A stretch of DNA of 64,000 nucleotides from Limnohabitans lacus (GTDB lineage Bacteria > Pseudomonadota > Gammaproteobacteria > Burkholderiales > Burkholderiaceae_C), in contig NZ_JASGBH010000002.1 of the NCBI RefSeq assembly GCF_030053395.1, positions 282,625 through 346,624 of the forward strand, read 5' to 3'. Below, piece after piece: positions 37,801 to 46,032 of this stretch. Below the pieces are notes generated by a model. That model was given only the letters and a program-made list of their open reading frames with translations, was not told the DNA's origin and did not search any database. The translations under genes and the position numbers were made by a program. How positions within the stretch are numbered: position 1 is the stretch's first letter; the number at the start of each line of letters is the position of its first letter.

Positions 37801-37969
37801 GCGCTGCGCCCGGCAAGCTGGCGTTGACCGTGATGGTGGGCAAATCCAGATCGGGGAAGTTCTGGACTTTCATCGAACCAAACGCAATGAAGCCGGCCAC
37901 CGACAGCAGCACAAACAACATGACGGCCGGAATCGGGTTGCGGATCGACCAAGAGGAGACGTTGAGCAT
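34880..37969 (-). CDS. RND-family efflux transporter permease (HAE1-like)
   Basis: 1029 residues, the full RND length with 12 membrane helices and two large periplasmic loops. The N-terminus SIRNPIPAVMLFVLLSVAG and helix-4 motif ALSLVIGILVDDAIVEVENI carry the proton-relay aspartate pair typical of hydrophobe/amphiphile exporters. It is 9 bases after the adaptor gene. No outer-membrane channel gene is adjacent, so it probably uses a TolC-type protein encoded elsewhere. Substrate unknown. Confidence 0.95.
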   Translation of the reverse strand: MLNVSSWSIRNPIPAVMLFVLLSVAGFIAFGSMKVQNFPDLDLPTITVNASLPGAAPSQLESDVARKLENALAPLQGLKHITTKVQDGAVSITAEFRMEKPVQEAVDDVRSAVQGVRADLPSDLRDPIVQKINLAGTPVLAYTVRSSRMDDEALSWLVDNDITRKLLSLRGVGAVNRVGGVTREVRIALDVNRLQSLGITASEVSRQLKQVQQEGSGGRMDLGVGEQPVRTLATVKTAQEVGQIELSTIRGVRVRLDQVATVSDTLADARSAASLNGTPVVGFEVVRSKGESEVAVGRLVRQALADFRAQNPDIEITEAFDFVTPVEEEYTGSLHLLYEGAILAVLVVWLFLRDFRATFVSAVALPLSVIPAFIGMAYLGFSINVVTLLALSLVIGILVDDAIVEVENIVRHLRMGKTPYQAAMEAADEIGLAVIATTFTLIAVFLPTAFMAGIPGKFFKQFGWTASLAVFASLVVARVLTPMMAAYMLKPIVTAEHEPRWLTRYMVWVAWCMKHRVMTMVMVTLFFIGSIMLVPLLPKGFIPPDDNSQTQVYVELPPGATLAQTQASAEHARQILMKVDDVKSVYTTIGGGSAGTDPFAGGGAAEVRKATLTIQLTERGQRPRKQQIENDIRTALQQLPGVRTKVGLGGSGEKYVLVLTGEDPQALQSTALAVEKDLRTIDGLGSIASTASLVRPEIAVRPDFAKAADLGVTSAAISDTLRVATLGDYDAALPKLNLSQRQVPIVVKLDADARKDLSLLERLTVPGSKGPVMLGQVASIEVAGGPAVIDRYDRQRNINFEIELSGVPLGDVTAAVQKLPALQSLPPGVRVVEVGDAEVMGELFASFGLAMLIGVLCIYIVLVLLFKGFLHPVTILAALPLSLGGAFVGLLVAQKSFSMPSLIGLIMLMGIATKNSILLVEYAIEARRGRPATDGHPAVPGMNRWDALLDACHKRARPIVMTTIAMGAGMLPIAMGWGSADTSFRSPMAIAVIGGLITSTVLSLLVIPVVFTYLDDLGQWTVRLFKRKT

Positions 37970-37978
37970 GACGTCCCC

Positions 37979-39067
37979 TTACTTGGCTGCAGCGTCAACC
38001 ACGCGCACCGTGTCGCCGTGGTTGAGGAAAGCCCCACCACTGACCACCACGCGTGCATCGGGCTTCAAGCCGCTGAGCACCTCCAAGCGGTCGCCACTGA
38101 GGCGTCCGGTCTGCACCTTCACTTGGGTGACCTTCTGATCCGCACCCACGGTGTAGATGTAGCTGAAACCATCGCGCACCACCACCGCGCTTTGCGCCAC
38201 CGTGATGGCCTGGCTTTGGCCCAAGGTGATCTCGCCTTTGGCGTACATGCCGGCGCGGGCGCTGCCGGTGGCTGCAGGCAAGTCCACATAAACCAAAGCA
38301 TTGCGCGTTTGCATGTCCACCGAGGGCGCGACCATGCGCACCTTGCCGCTCAAGACCTGGCCGCTGGCGGCGGTCACTTGCACCGGCGCCCCCACCTGAA
38401 TGCGGCCCACGTCGGCGGCGGTGACTTCAGCGCGCCACTCCAGGCGGCCCTGACGGATCAACCGGAACAACTCGGTGCCCGCGCCCACCACGCTGCCCAC
38501 CGTGGCCAGGCGCGCAGAAATCACGCCCGCGTCAGAGGCCTTGACCTCGGTCTGCGACAAACGCACCCCTTGCAACTGCACCAGCGCACGCGCCGACTGC
38601 ACACGGGCCAAGGCCGAAGCTTCTGCGGCCAGCGCTTGGCTCAGCTGCGCCGCGCTGAAAAAGCCTTGTTGTTGCAAGGCCCGCGCACGGTCGGCCTGCG
38701 CCTTGGCCTCTTGCGCACTGGCCATGGCTTCGGCCAAAGTGCCTTCGGCCTGAGCCTGCTCGGCGCGCAAGGTGTCGGACTGCAAGGTGGCCAGCACCTG
38801 ACCGCGCTGCACACGGTCGCCCACATTGACGCGGACATCGGTGATCTTCAAGCCATTGGCCTCGGCCCCGATGATGGCCTCTTGCCAAGCGGCCAGCGAG
38901 CCGTTGGCGCTGATTTTTTGCGCCCAATCGGCCTTGACGGGCAAAGCGGTGGTGACGGTCAAGCTGGGTTTGGCTGCAGGCGTCGTCTTTTCTTGGGCCG
39001 CGCCAAGGGGCAAGGCCATCGCCATGGCCATGGCCAGACAGGCCAGCGTTGTTTGGGTGGTTTTCAT
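37979..39067 (-). CDS. RND efflux periplasmic adaptor (membrane fusion protein)
   Basis: 362 residues. Signal peptide at 1-23 (LACLAMAMAMALPLGAA) without a lipobox. It has the lipoyl-like half motifs (ANGLKITDVRVNVGDRVQRG and VIS-type VGSVVGAG), a long alpha-helical hairpin rich in Ala/Gln/Glu, and beta-barrel and C-terminal domains. It links the inner-membrane pump to an outer channel. It is first of the two-gene unit, with the start at 39065-39067; an upstream 21-residue extension is rejected. Confidence 0.93.
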   Translation of the reverse strand: MKTTQTTLACLAMAMAMALPLGAAQEKTTPAAKPSLTVTTALPVKADWAQKISANGSLAAWQEAIIGAEANGLKITDVRVNVGDRVQRGQVLATLQSDTLRAEQAQAEGTLAEAMASAQEAKAQADRARALQQQGFFSAAQLSQALAAEASALARVQSARALVQLQGVRLSQTEVKASDAGVISARLATVGSVVGAGTELFRLIRQGRLEWRAEVTAADVGRIQVGAPVQVTAASGQVLSGKVRMVAPSVDMQTRNALVYVDLPAATGSARAGMYAKGEITLGQSQAITVAQSAVVVRDGFSYIYTVGADQKVTQVKVQTGRLSGDRLEVLSGLKPDARVVVSGGAFLNHGDTVRVVDAAAK

Positions 39068-39182
39068 GGTGTGATCCCTGCTTGAAAATGGCTGGAGTTT
39101 ACCGAGCCAAGACGGTTCTTGAGAGCACACGGCGTGTAAGGATCCAAGGCTCGCGCTGAGGTGATCCCACTGTCGAATGGGC

Positions 39183-41933
39183 TCACAACAAAGGGCCGCC
39201 CATCACCCCGCGCCAAAGCACCAACACCGCCTCGCGCTCTGGGGTCAATGTGTGCAAAGGCACGTCCGTGGGGTCTTCGTTCAGGCGTGCACGGTGCTGC
39301 ACCTTGCGCATCTCTCGGTAGGCATTGGCCGCCGCCTGGCCCACGCCCATGGGCAACAAGCCCACGACTTCTGCGCGAATGAGCAAGGCGATGTTGCCCA
39401 CGTTATCGGCCAGTTCCGGGTGGCGAACAGTGTGCAGCAGCACCAAGCACTGAACGACAAACTCCACATCGACCATGCCCCCTGGGCTGTGCTTGACATC
39501 GAAGCGATCGGCTTTGACCACATGGGCCTGGCGTACGCGGTCGCGCATGGCCACGATCTCGGCTTTGAGACTGATTGGATCGCGTTGTGCGCTGATGACC
39601 GCGTGGCGCACGGCATCAAATCGGGGCGCCAAAGACGGCAGGCCCAGGACAAAACGCGCGCGCGTCATGGCCTGATGTTCCCAAGTCCAGGCGGTGTTGC
39701 TGCCGCGTTGCTGCTGGTAATCGGCAAAGGCCTCAAAGCGCGTGACCAGCAAGCCCGCATTGCCGTTGGGGCGCAAAGCGGTGTCGATCTCGTACAGGTC
39801 ACCTTCGCCGGTTTTCACGGTCATCCAACTGATGAGCTTGCGCACGAAAGCGGCGTAGATTTCTTGTGCGCGTTCGTCTTCGTCGTCGTACACGAACACG
39901 ATGTCCAAGTCACTGCCGTAACCCAGTTCTTTGCCACCCAACTTGCCGTAAGCAATGATGGCAATCGCCGGTTCTGGCCGGTGTTTTTGCTTCAAACGGC
40001 CCCAACACCAGCGGGCCGTCACACGCAAGACCGCATCGGCCAAAGAGCTCAAATCGTCGGCCACCTCTTCCACGGTGAGCACGCCTTCGGCGTCACGCGC
40101 CAAAGTGCGGAACTGCTCGGCATGGTGCGCACGGCGCAAGAGGTTCAGCAGGCTCTCTTCATCGTCTTCACCGGTGCGCTTCAAGGCCGCCAAGCGAGCT
40201 TCCAGCTCGGCCTCAAACTCGGCCGCATCAAAGCGGGTGGTGAACAGGCTGCCGCCCGCCAGCTCATCGATCACGCCCGGGTGCTGCAAGAGGTAGCGCG
40301 CTGGCCAACGCGCCGCACCCAACAGGCGCAGCAAGCGTTCGTGCACCGAGGGGCGCTCAAGCATGAGGGCCAAATAACTTTCCCGGCGCAGCAAAGGCTC
40401 CAGCCAATCGACCATGCGCAGCACGGCGTCTTCACTCACGCGACCTTCGTCAAGCCATTGCGCGGTGCGTTGCAACAGGCGCATCAAGCGGCCACGCGCG
40501 TCGTCGCGCAAGGCTTGCACACGCGGGTTGCCTGGCCACTGCGCCAATCGCTCACGCACCGCCCCCTTGAAAACACCGAGCACCCCTTCGAGCTCGGGCG
40601 CTTCGCGGGTGCCGTTCTTGCCGTTGCAACCTTTGCACTCCCGGTCACCACCGAGCAAGGTGTCGAACTCTTGCGCCACCATTTCGCGGTGGGCATCCAG
40701 CGCGGTCAGAAAACTGCAAGTGCTGGCATGGCCCATGGTCTGCGCAATCCAAGCCAGGTCGTCGTCGCGCGTGGGCAGCACATGGGTTTGCTGGTCGTCC
40801 AGATACTGGATGCGGTGCTCCACCTGGCGCAAAAACACATAGGCCGCACTGAGCGCATCGGCCGTGGCCTGCGGCATGAGTCCGGCTTTGGCCACGCGTT
40901 GCAAGGCGTCCAGCGTGGGCCGCGTGCGCAGCTCCGGAAACTGCCCGCCGCGCACCACCTGCAAAAGCTGCACGGTGAACTCGATCTCTCGGATGCCGCC
41001 ACGCGAGAGCTTGACGTCGTTGGCCCGCTCGGGGTGCCCCGCGCTGCGCTTGGCGGCGTGGTCGCGGATTTGCTGGTGCAAGACCCGCAGCGACTCGAAC
41101 ACGTTGTAGTCGAGGTAGCGGCGAAACACAAAGGGCAGCACCACACCGCGCAATTTGTGGGCAGAGCCGTTGGTGACTGCGCTGCGCGGTGCCACAACAC
41201 GGCTTTTCATCCAGGCAAAGCGCTCCCACTCGCGGCCCTGTACTTGGAAATACTCCTCCAGCGCCCCCAAGGACACGACGCTCGGACCGGAGTTGCCATT
41301 GGGCCTGAGCGCCAGGTCCACCCGAAACACAAAGCCATGCTCGGTCGTATCGCCGATCAGCGCATACACCCGCTTGACCAGACGGGAGAAGTACTCCTGG
41401 GCAGAAATCTTGTTGCGGCCTTCGGCATTGCCGGCCGTTTCGCCGTCTTCGTCGTAGACGTAAATCAGGTCGATGTCGCTGGAGACATTGAGCTCGCGCG
41501 CACCGAGCTTGCCCATGCCCACCACCCACAGCTCTGAGCGCTGGCCGCTGGCCGACAGAGGCGCGCCGTGGACCGCGTCCAGATCGGCTTGCACTTGGCG
41601 TGTGGCCGCGTCCAGGCAGATCTCGGCCAGCCAGGTCATGCCTTGGGTGATGGTTTGCAAGGGGGCTTGCTGTGCCGTGTCAAGCTGGGCCAAACGCTCC
41701 AGCGTCAACTGTCGCAGCACCCGCAGGGCCGCACCGGTGTCCAGCCCCTTGGCCACCAAGGCCGTCAGGGCTTCGCTCAGGCTTTGACGGGTGGGCTCGC
41801 CCGGCGGCAAAAGGGGCAGCCAGTCGGCATAACGGCGCTGCAGGCGCTGCACGAAACGGGAATAAGCCGCCACCTCAGGGAAAGCCTGTCCGTTTGGGGT
41901 CTGAGCGGGCGTCAAGGGCTCACCGCGGGTCAT
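39183..41933 (-). CDS. glnE: Bifunctional glutamine synthetase adenylyltransferase/deadenylylase
   Basis: 916 residues. Two nucleotidyltransferase domains in tandem control glutamine synthetase by adding or removing AMP on its tyrosine in response to PII. The N-terminal (deadenylylating) domain has GMGKLGARELNVSSDIDL, and the C-terminal (adenylylating) domain has YGKLGGKELGYGSDLDI; both carry the Asp-x-Asp metal motif. SRGGIREIEFTVQ and SPGGMVDVEFVVQ are the paired helical-domain motifs. The start is ATG at 41931-41933; only 31 bases separate it from the divergent yhdP start. Confidence 0.97.
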   Translation of the reverse strand: MTRGEPLTPAQTPNGQAFPEVAAYSRFVQRLQRRYADWLPLLPPGEPTRQSLSEALTALVAKGLDTGAALRVLRQLTLERLAQLDTAQQAPLQTITQGMTWLAEICLDAATRQVQADLDAVHGAPLSASGQRSELWVVGMGKLGARELNVSSDIDLIYVYDEDGETAGNAEGRNKISAQEYFSRLVKRVYALIGDTTEHGFVFRVDLALRPNGNSGPSVVSLGALEEYFQVQGREWERFAWMKSRVVAPRSAVTNGSAHKLRGVVLPFVFRRYLDYNVFESLRVLHQQIRDHAAKRSAGHPERANDVKLSRGGIREIEFTVQLLQVVRGGQFPELRTRPTLDALQRVAKAGLMPQATADALSAAYVFLRQVEHRIQYLDDQQTHVLPTRDDDLAWIAQTMGHASTCSFLTALDAHREMVAQEFDTLLGGDRECKGCNGKNGTREAPELEGVLGVFKGAVRERLAQWPGNPRVQALRDDARGRLMRLLQRTAQWLDEGRVSEDAVLRMVDWLEPLLRRESYLALMLERPSVHERLLRLLGAARWPARYLLQHPGVIDELAGGSLFTTRFDAAEFEAELEARLAALKRTGEDDEESLLNLLRRAHHAEQFRTLARDAEGVLTVEEVADDLSSLADAVLRVTARWCWGRLKQKHRPEPAIAIIAYGKLGGKELGYGSDLDIVFVYDDEDERAQEIYAAFVRKLISWMTVKTGEGDLYEIDTALRPNGNAGLLVTRFEAFADYQQQRGSNTAWTWEHQAMTRARFVLGLPSLAPRFDAVRHAVISAQRDPISLKAEIVAMRDRVRQAHVVKADRFDVKHSPGGMVDVEFVVQCLVLLHTVRHPELADNVGNIALLIRAEVVGLLPMGVGQAAANAYREMRKVQHRARLNEDPTDVPLHTLTPEREAVLVLWRGVMGGPLL

Positions 41934-41964
41934 AATTCCTGCCAACTTTCTGATTCCACCGTTT

Positions 41965-44900
41965 GTGCTGTCGATCCCCCAACACCCCCGCCTGAGCCTT
42001 TGGCTCAACCACGCCATTCACGGCCTGAGCTGGGCGCTTTTGGTGCTGGGTTTGTTGCTGGGTTTGGCTTGGGGCGTCCTGCATTTGTGGATTGTGCCGC
42101 GAATCGCCGAGTACCGTCCCGCTGTGGAACGCTTGGCCCAGCAAACCATGGGGGTGCCTGTGCGCATCGGCGCTTTGTCGGCGCAATCGACCGGCTGGGC
42201 GCCTTCGTTTGAGCTGCGCCAGATCGAGTTGCTCGATGCCCAAGGACGCCCAGGCTTGAGCCTGCCACGGGTGGTCGTGGCCATCAGCGTGCGCTCGGTG
42301 TTGCGTCTGCGATTGGAGCAACTGGTGCTGGACAGCCCAGAGCTGGACATCCGACTGACCGCAGACGGTCATTGGCAAATTGCCGGGCTGGAATTACCCT
42401 CCAACGGCAAGGGTGACAGCGCCGGCGCCGACTGGCTTTTTTCGCAAAGCGAAGTGGTCATCCGCGGTGGCACCGTGCGTTGGACCAACGAACGATCGCA
42501 CCTGCCACTGCAAGCCATCACTCGGGCATTGCCCTCGGCCAAGCCCTTGCAGACCGCACCCGAAACGCTTTCTCTGCGCGACGTGGACTTGGTGCTGCGC
42601 AACACCACCCGCGACCACGACATCCGGCTGGACGCGACCCCGCCGGGCAGCTGGGGCTCGCGCTTTGTGACCGTGGGCCGCTTCAAAAGAGGATTGTTGT
42701 CCACCCACGCGGCCCAGTTCTCCGACTGGTCGGGACAGATGTACGCCTACTTCCCGCAGGTGGATGTCTCGCAACTGCGCCGGCATGTGCCACTGGGTGC
42801 CGACATCGCCTCGGGTCAAGGTGCATTGCGCTTTTGGAGCGACTTTGAAAAAGGCCAATGGACAGGCGGGGCCGTTGACACCGATTTACACCAACTGAAC
42901 ATCCGCTTTGACCCCGAGCACGCACCCCTGGCTTTTGAAAGCATCACCGGCCGCCTGAGCGCCAAAGTCCTCCCCCAGCAACTCGATGTCGCCGTGCGCG
43001 ACTTGTCGTTTGTCAGCACCGAGGGTCTGCGTTGGCCTAGCGGCAACCTGCGCTTGAGCTACACCCACGAACAGGTGCAAGCGCGCAAACCTGCACAAGG
43101 CCAATTGCAAGCCGACCATCTGGATTTGCAAGCGCTGCGGGATGTGTCTTTGCGCTTGCCTTTGCCACAAGAGCTGCACCAGCAACTGCAGGCCATGGCC
43201 GTGACCGGTCAAGTCGAGGCCTTGGCGGTCAAATGGACAGGCCCCTGGGACAAGCCGCAAAGCTACGACGTGCAAACCCAAGTGCAAAACCTGAACCTAC
43301 CGGCACAAGCTCATCAATGGCCGGGCCTGGCGGGCGCCAAAGTTCAGCTCAAGATGAACGCCAACGGTGGCGATGTGCAAGTGGACATGGGCGAGGGCGG
43401 AGCCATCACACTGCCCGAACGGCTGGAAGAAGCCACGGTGCCCGTCCAGCAATTGCATGCCCAGGCACGCTGGCAGCGCAAAGACGGCCTGTGGGATGTG
43501 CCGCAATGGTCGCTGCAACTGAAAAACGCCGACCTGCAAGGTCAAGCACAAGGCCAATGGCACGCCACAGCACAGGGCCCCGGGGTGCTGGACTTGCAAG
43601 GCACGATCAGCCAAGCCGATGCCGCCCGAGTTCACCGCTACCTGCCCAGCTCGCTGCCCGCCTCGGTGCGGCAATACGTGCGCGATGCGGTGGTCAAAGG
43701 CCGCTATTCAGATGTGCAAATCAAGATCAAAGGTCCACTGGACCGCTTGCCCTTTGCCAACCCCAAAGACGGCGAGTTCCGCTTTGCAGGGCGCCTGAGC
43801 GATGTCGAGTTCGACTATGTGCCCTCGGCGCTCATGCCCCGAGGCAGCCTGCCTTGGCCGCGGCTGCTGGGCCTGAACGGACAACTGGTGTTTGACCGCT
43901 TGGGACTGAAACTGAGCGATGGCACGGCGCGCACGGGCGACGCCAAAACCGGGCTGGTGCTCAGCGGCATCCAAGCCCAAATTCCGAACATGGCCGCGCA
44001 GGCCACGCTCGAGGTGTCGGCCGACAACAAGGGCTCGGCCGCACAAGTGCTGGGACTGGTGCAAAAGTCACCCCTCGACAAACTGCTGGGCTCGGCTTTG
44101 CGCGATGCGCAAGCCACGGGCCAGGTGCAAACGCGTTTCAAGCTCACCATCCCCTTGTTGGCCACACAAAACACCAAGGTGCAAGGCGCCGTGGTACTGG
44201 GGGGCAATGACTTGCGGCTGATCCCGGCCCTGCCGGTGTTTGAAAAAGCGCAGGGCACGGTTCAGTTCAGCGAGTCGGGCTTCAGCCTGAGCGGCGTGCA
44301 AGCCCGTTTGCTGGGCGGCCCCTTGCGGCTGGAGGGCGGCATGCGCACCAGTGCCAGTGCCAACACCAACGAGCCCGCCATACAACTGCGGGCGCAAGGC
44401 GAAGTCAGCGCCGAAGGCCTGAGCAAAGCCCGAGAGTTCCAGCCCTTGGACATGCTGGCCAAACAGATGAGCGGCAGCACCGCTTACACCGCCAACTTGG
44501 CTTGGCGACAAGGTCAGCCCGAGCTGAGCATCCAAAGCCAACTCGAAGGCTTGGCCCTGAAACTGCCAGCGCCCTTGGTCAAAGCGGCCAGCACCGTCAT
44601 GCCGCTGAGCATCCGCAGCCGCGTGCAAGGCACGGGCGACCATCTTCAGGACAACTTGCAGGTCGATCTTGGGCGCATCGCCTCAGTGCACTATGTGCGT
44701 GAGCTGTCTGCACGCACGCCCCGTGTGCTGCGAGGCACCATGGCACTGGGCCACAACAACCTGCCACCCATGCCCGACAGCGGTGTTTTTGCATCCGTGA
44801 CACTGGACCAGTTTTCAGTGGACGATTGGCAAGCCTTGTGGAACAGCCACCAAACCGGAGACATCGCATCGACCGACCAGGCCACCGTGCTCGGTTACCT

Positions 44901-46032
44901 GCCGACACGCATGGGGCTGCAAGCGAACACCTTCACCGCCGAAGGCCGCACCTTGCACCAGGTGGTGGCCGGAGGCTCGCGCGAAGGCCTGAGCTGGCGC
45001 GCCAATGTGGACGCCCGCGAACTCAGCGGCCAAGTGGCGTTTCGCCCATCCGGCGGCGACCAGCCGGGCCTGCTGTATGCCCGCCTGGCACGGCTGAACC
45101 TGCCGCCTTCGACGGCGGCCGATGTCGAAAGCCTGCTCGAAACAACCCCCGCCAACCTGCCGGCCCTGGACATCGTGATCGAACAGTTGGAGCTGCGTGA
45201 TAAAAAACTCGGTCGCGTGGAAATAGAAGCGGTCAACAGCGAACCAGCGCAAAACGCCAGCCCATCTGGGCGCGAGTGGCAACTGAGCAAATTCAACATC
45301 ACCACGCCCGAAGGCGCCCTGCGCAGCACGGGACGCTGGTTGACCGCCAGCCAAGGCAGCAAGGTGCGCAAAACCGAGATGAGCTTTCGCATGACGGTTC
45401 ATGACGCGGGTGGCTTGCTCACACGGCTGGGCACCCCCGGCGCCTTGCGCGGCGGCAGTGGCCAACTGGAGGGCACCATCGGCTGGAACGGCTCGCCGCT
45501 GGCGCTGCACTACCCGAGCATGAAGGGCCAACTCGACCTGAAGATGGGCCGGGGGCAATTCCTCAAGGCCGACCCCGGCGCCGCCAAACTGCTGGGCGTG
45601 TTGAGTTTGCAAGCCCTGCCGCGGCGCTTGTTGCTGGATTTCCGAGATGTTTTTTACGAAGGCTTTGCTTTCGACTCGGTGGCAGGCCATGTCAACATCG
45701 AGCGAGGTATCGCCACCACACACAACCTGCAAATCAAAGGTGTCAGCGCCGTGGTCCAGCTGGAAGGCTCGGCCGACATCGCCCAGGAAACCCAAAAATT
45801 ACGCGTGGTGATCCTGCCCGAGCTGGACACCGGGACGGCCTCGCTGGTGGCGGGTATTGCGGTCAATCCCTTGGTGGGCTTGAGCACCTTCTTGGCCCAG
45901 TTGTTTTTACAAACCTCGATCACGCAAGCCAACACCCAAGAGTTCATCATCGACGGAAGTTGGGCAGCGCCCCGCGTGACGCACGTGAACCACGACACCG
46001 ATAAATCGGCACCATCGACACCCAAACCATGA
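41965..46032 (+). CDS. yhdP: YhdP-family AsmA-like envelope protein
   Basis: 1355 residues. One N-terminal membrane helix (about 18-45) is followed by a very long beta-rich periplasmic region with the DUF3971/AsmA-like pattern (VPVRIGALSAQ, SVRSVLRLRLEQLVL), ending in the conserved MSLSTFLAQ-like segment LVGLSTFLAQLFLQ. YhdP, TamB and YdbH form a bridge carrying phospholipid to the outer membrane. The start is GTG at 41965. Its stop overlaps the sensor-kinase start by four bases, so the genes are coupled. Confidence 0.93.
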   Translation: MLSIPQHPRLSLWLNHAIHGLSWALLVLGLLLGLAWGVLHLWIVPRIAEYRPAVERLAQQTMGVPVRIGALSAQSTGWAPSFELRQIELLDAQGRPGLSLPRVVVAISVRSVLRLRLEQLVLDSPELDIRLTADGHWQIAGLELPSNGKGDSAGADWLFSQSEVVIRGGTVRWTNERSHLPLQAITRALPSAKPLQTAPETLSLRDVDLVLRNTTRDHDIRLDATPPGSWGSRFVTVGRFKRGLLSTHAAQFSDWSGQMYAYFPQVDVSQLRRHVPLGADIASGQGALRFWSDFEKGQWTGGAVDTDLHQLNIRFDPEHAPLAFESITGRLSAKVLPQQLDVAVRDLSFVSTEGLRWPSGNLRLSYTHEQVQARKPAQGQLQADHLDLQALRDVSLRLPLPQELHQQLQAMAVTGQVEALAVKWTGPWDKPQSYDVQTQVQNLNLPAQAHQWPGLAGAKVQLKMNANGGDVQVDMGEGGAITLPERLEEATVPVQQLHAQARWQRKDGLWDVPQWSLQLKNADLQGQAQGQWHATAQGPGVLDLQGTISQADAARVHRYLPSSLPASVRQYVRDAVVKGRYSDVQIKIKGPLDRLPFANPKDGEFRFAGRLSDVEFDYVPSALMPRGSLPWPRLLGLNGQLVFDRLGLKLSDGTARTGDAKTGLVLSGIQAQIPNMAAQATLEVSADNKGSAAQVLGLVQKSPLDKLLGSALRDAQATGQVQTRFKLTIPLLATQNTKVQGAVVLGGNDLRLIPALPVFEKAQGTVQFSESGFSLSGVQARLLGGPLRLEGGMRTSASANTNEPAIQLRAQGEVSAEGLSKAREFQPLDMLAKQMSGSTAYTANLAWRQGQPELSIQSQLEGLALKLPAPLVKAASTVMPLSIRSRVQGTGDHLQDNLQVDLGRIASVHYVRELSARTPRVLRGTMALGHNNLPPMPDSGVFASVTLDQFSVDDWQALWNSHQTGDIASTDQATVLGYLPTRMGLQANTFTAEGRTLHQVVAGGSREGLSWRANVDARELSGQVAFRPSGGDQPGLLYARLARLNLPPSTAADVESLLETTPANLPALDIVIEQLELRDKKLGRVEIEAVNSEPAQNASPSGREWQLSKFNITTPEGALRSTGRWLTASQGSKVRKTEMSFRMTVHDAGGLLTRLGTPGALRGGSGQLEGTIGWNGSPLALHYPSMKGQLDLKMGRGQFLKADPGAAKLLGVLSLQALPRRLLLDFRDVFYEGFAFDSVAGHVNIERGIATTHNLQIKGVSAVVQLEGSADIAQETQKLRVVILPELDTGTASLVAGIAVNPLVGLSTFLAQLFLQTSITQANTQEFIIDGSWAAPRVTHVNHDTDKSAPSTPKP

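Noticed and set aside
39177..41537. Long open frame opposite glnE
   Set aside because: Shadow of a full-length glnE with both catalytic domains; composition is low in typical protein features.
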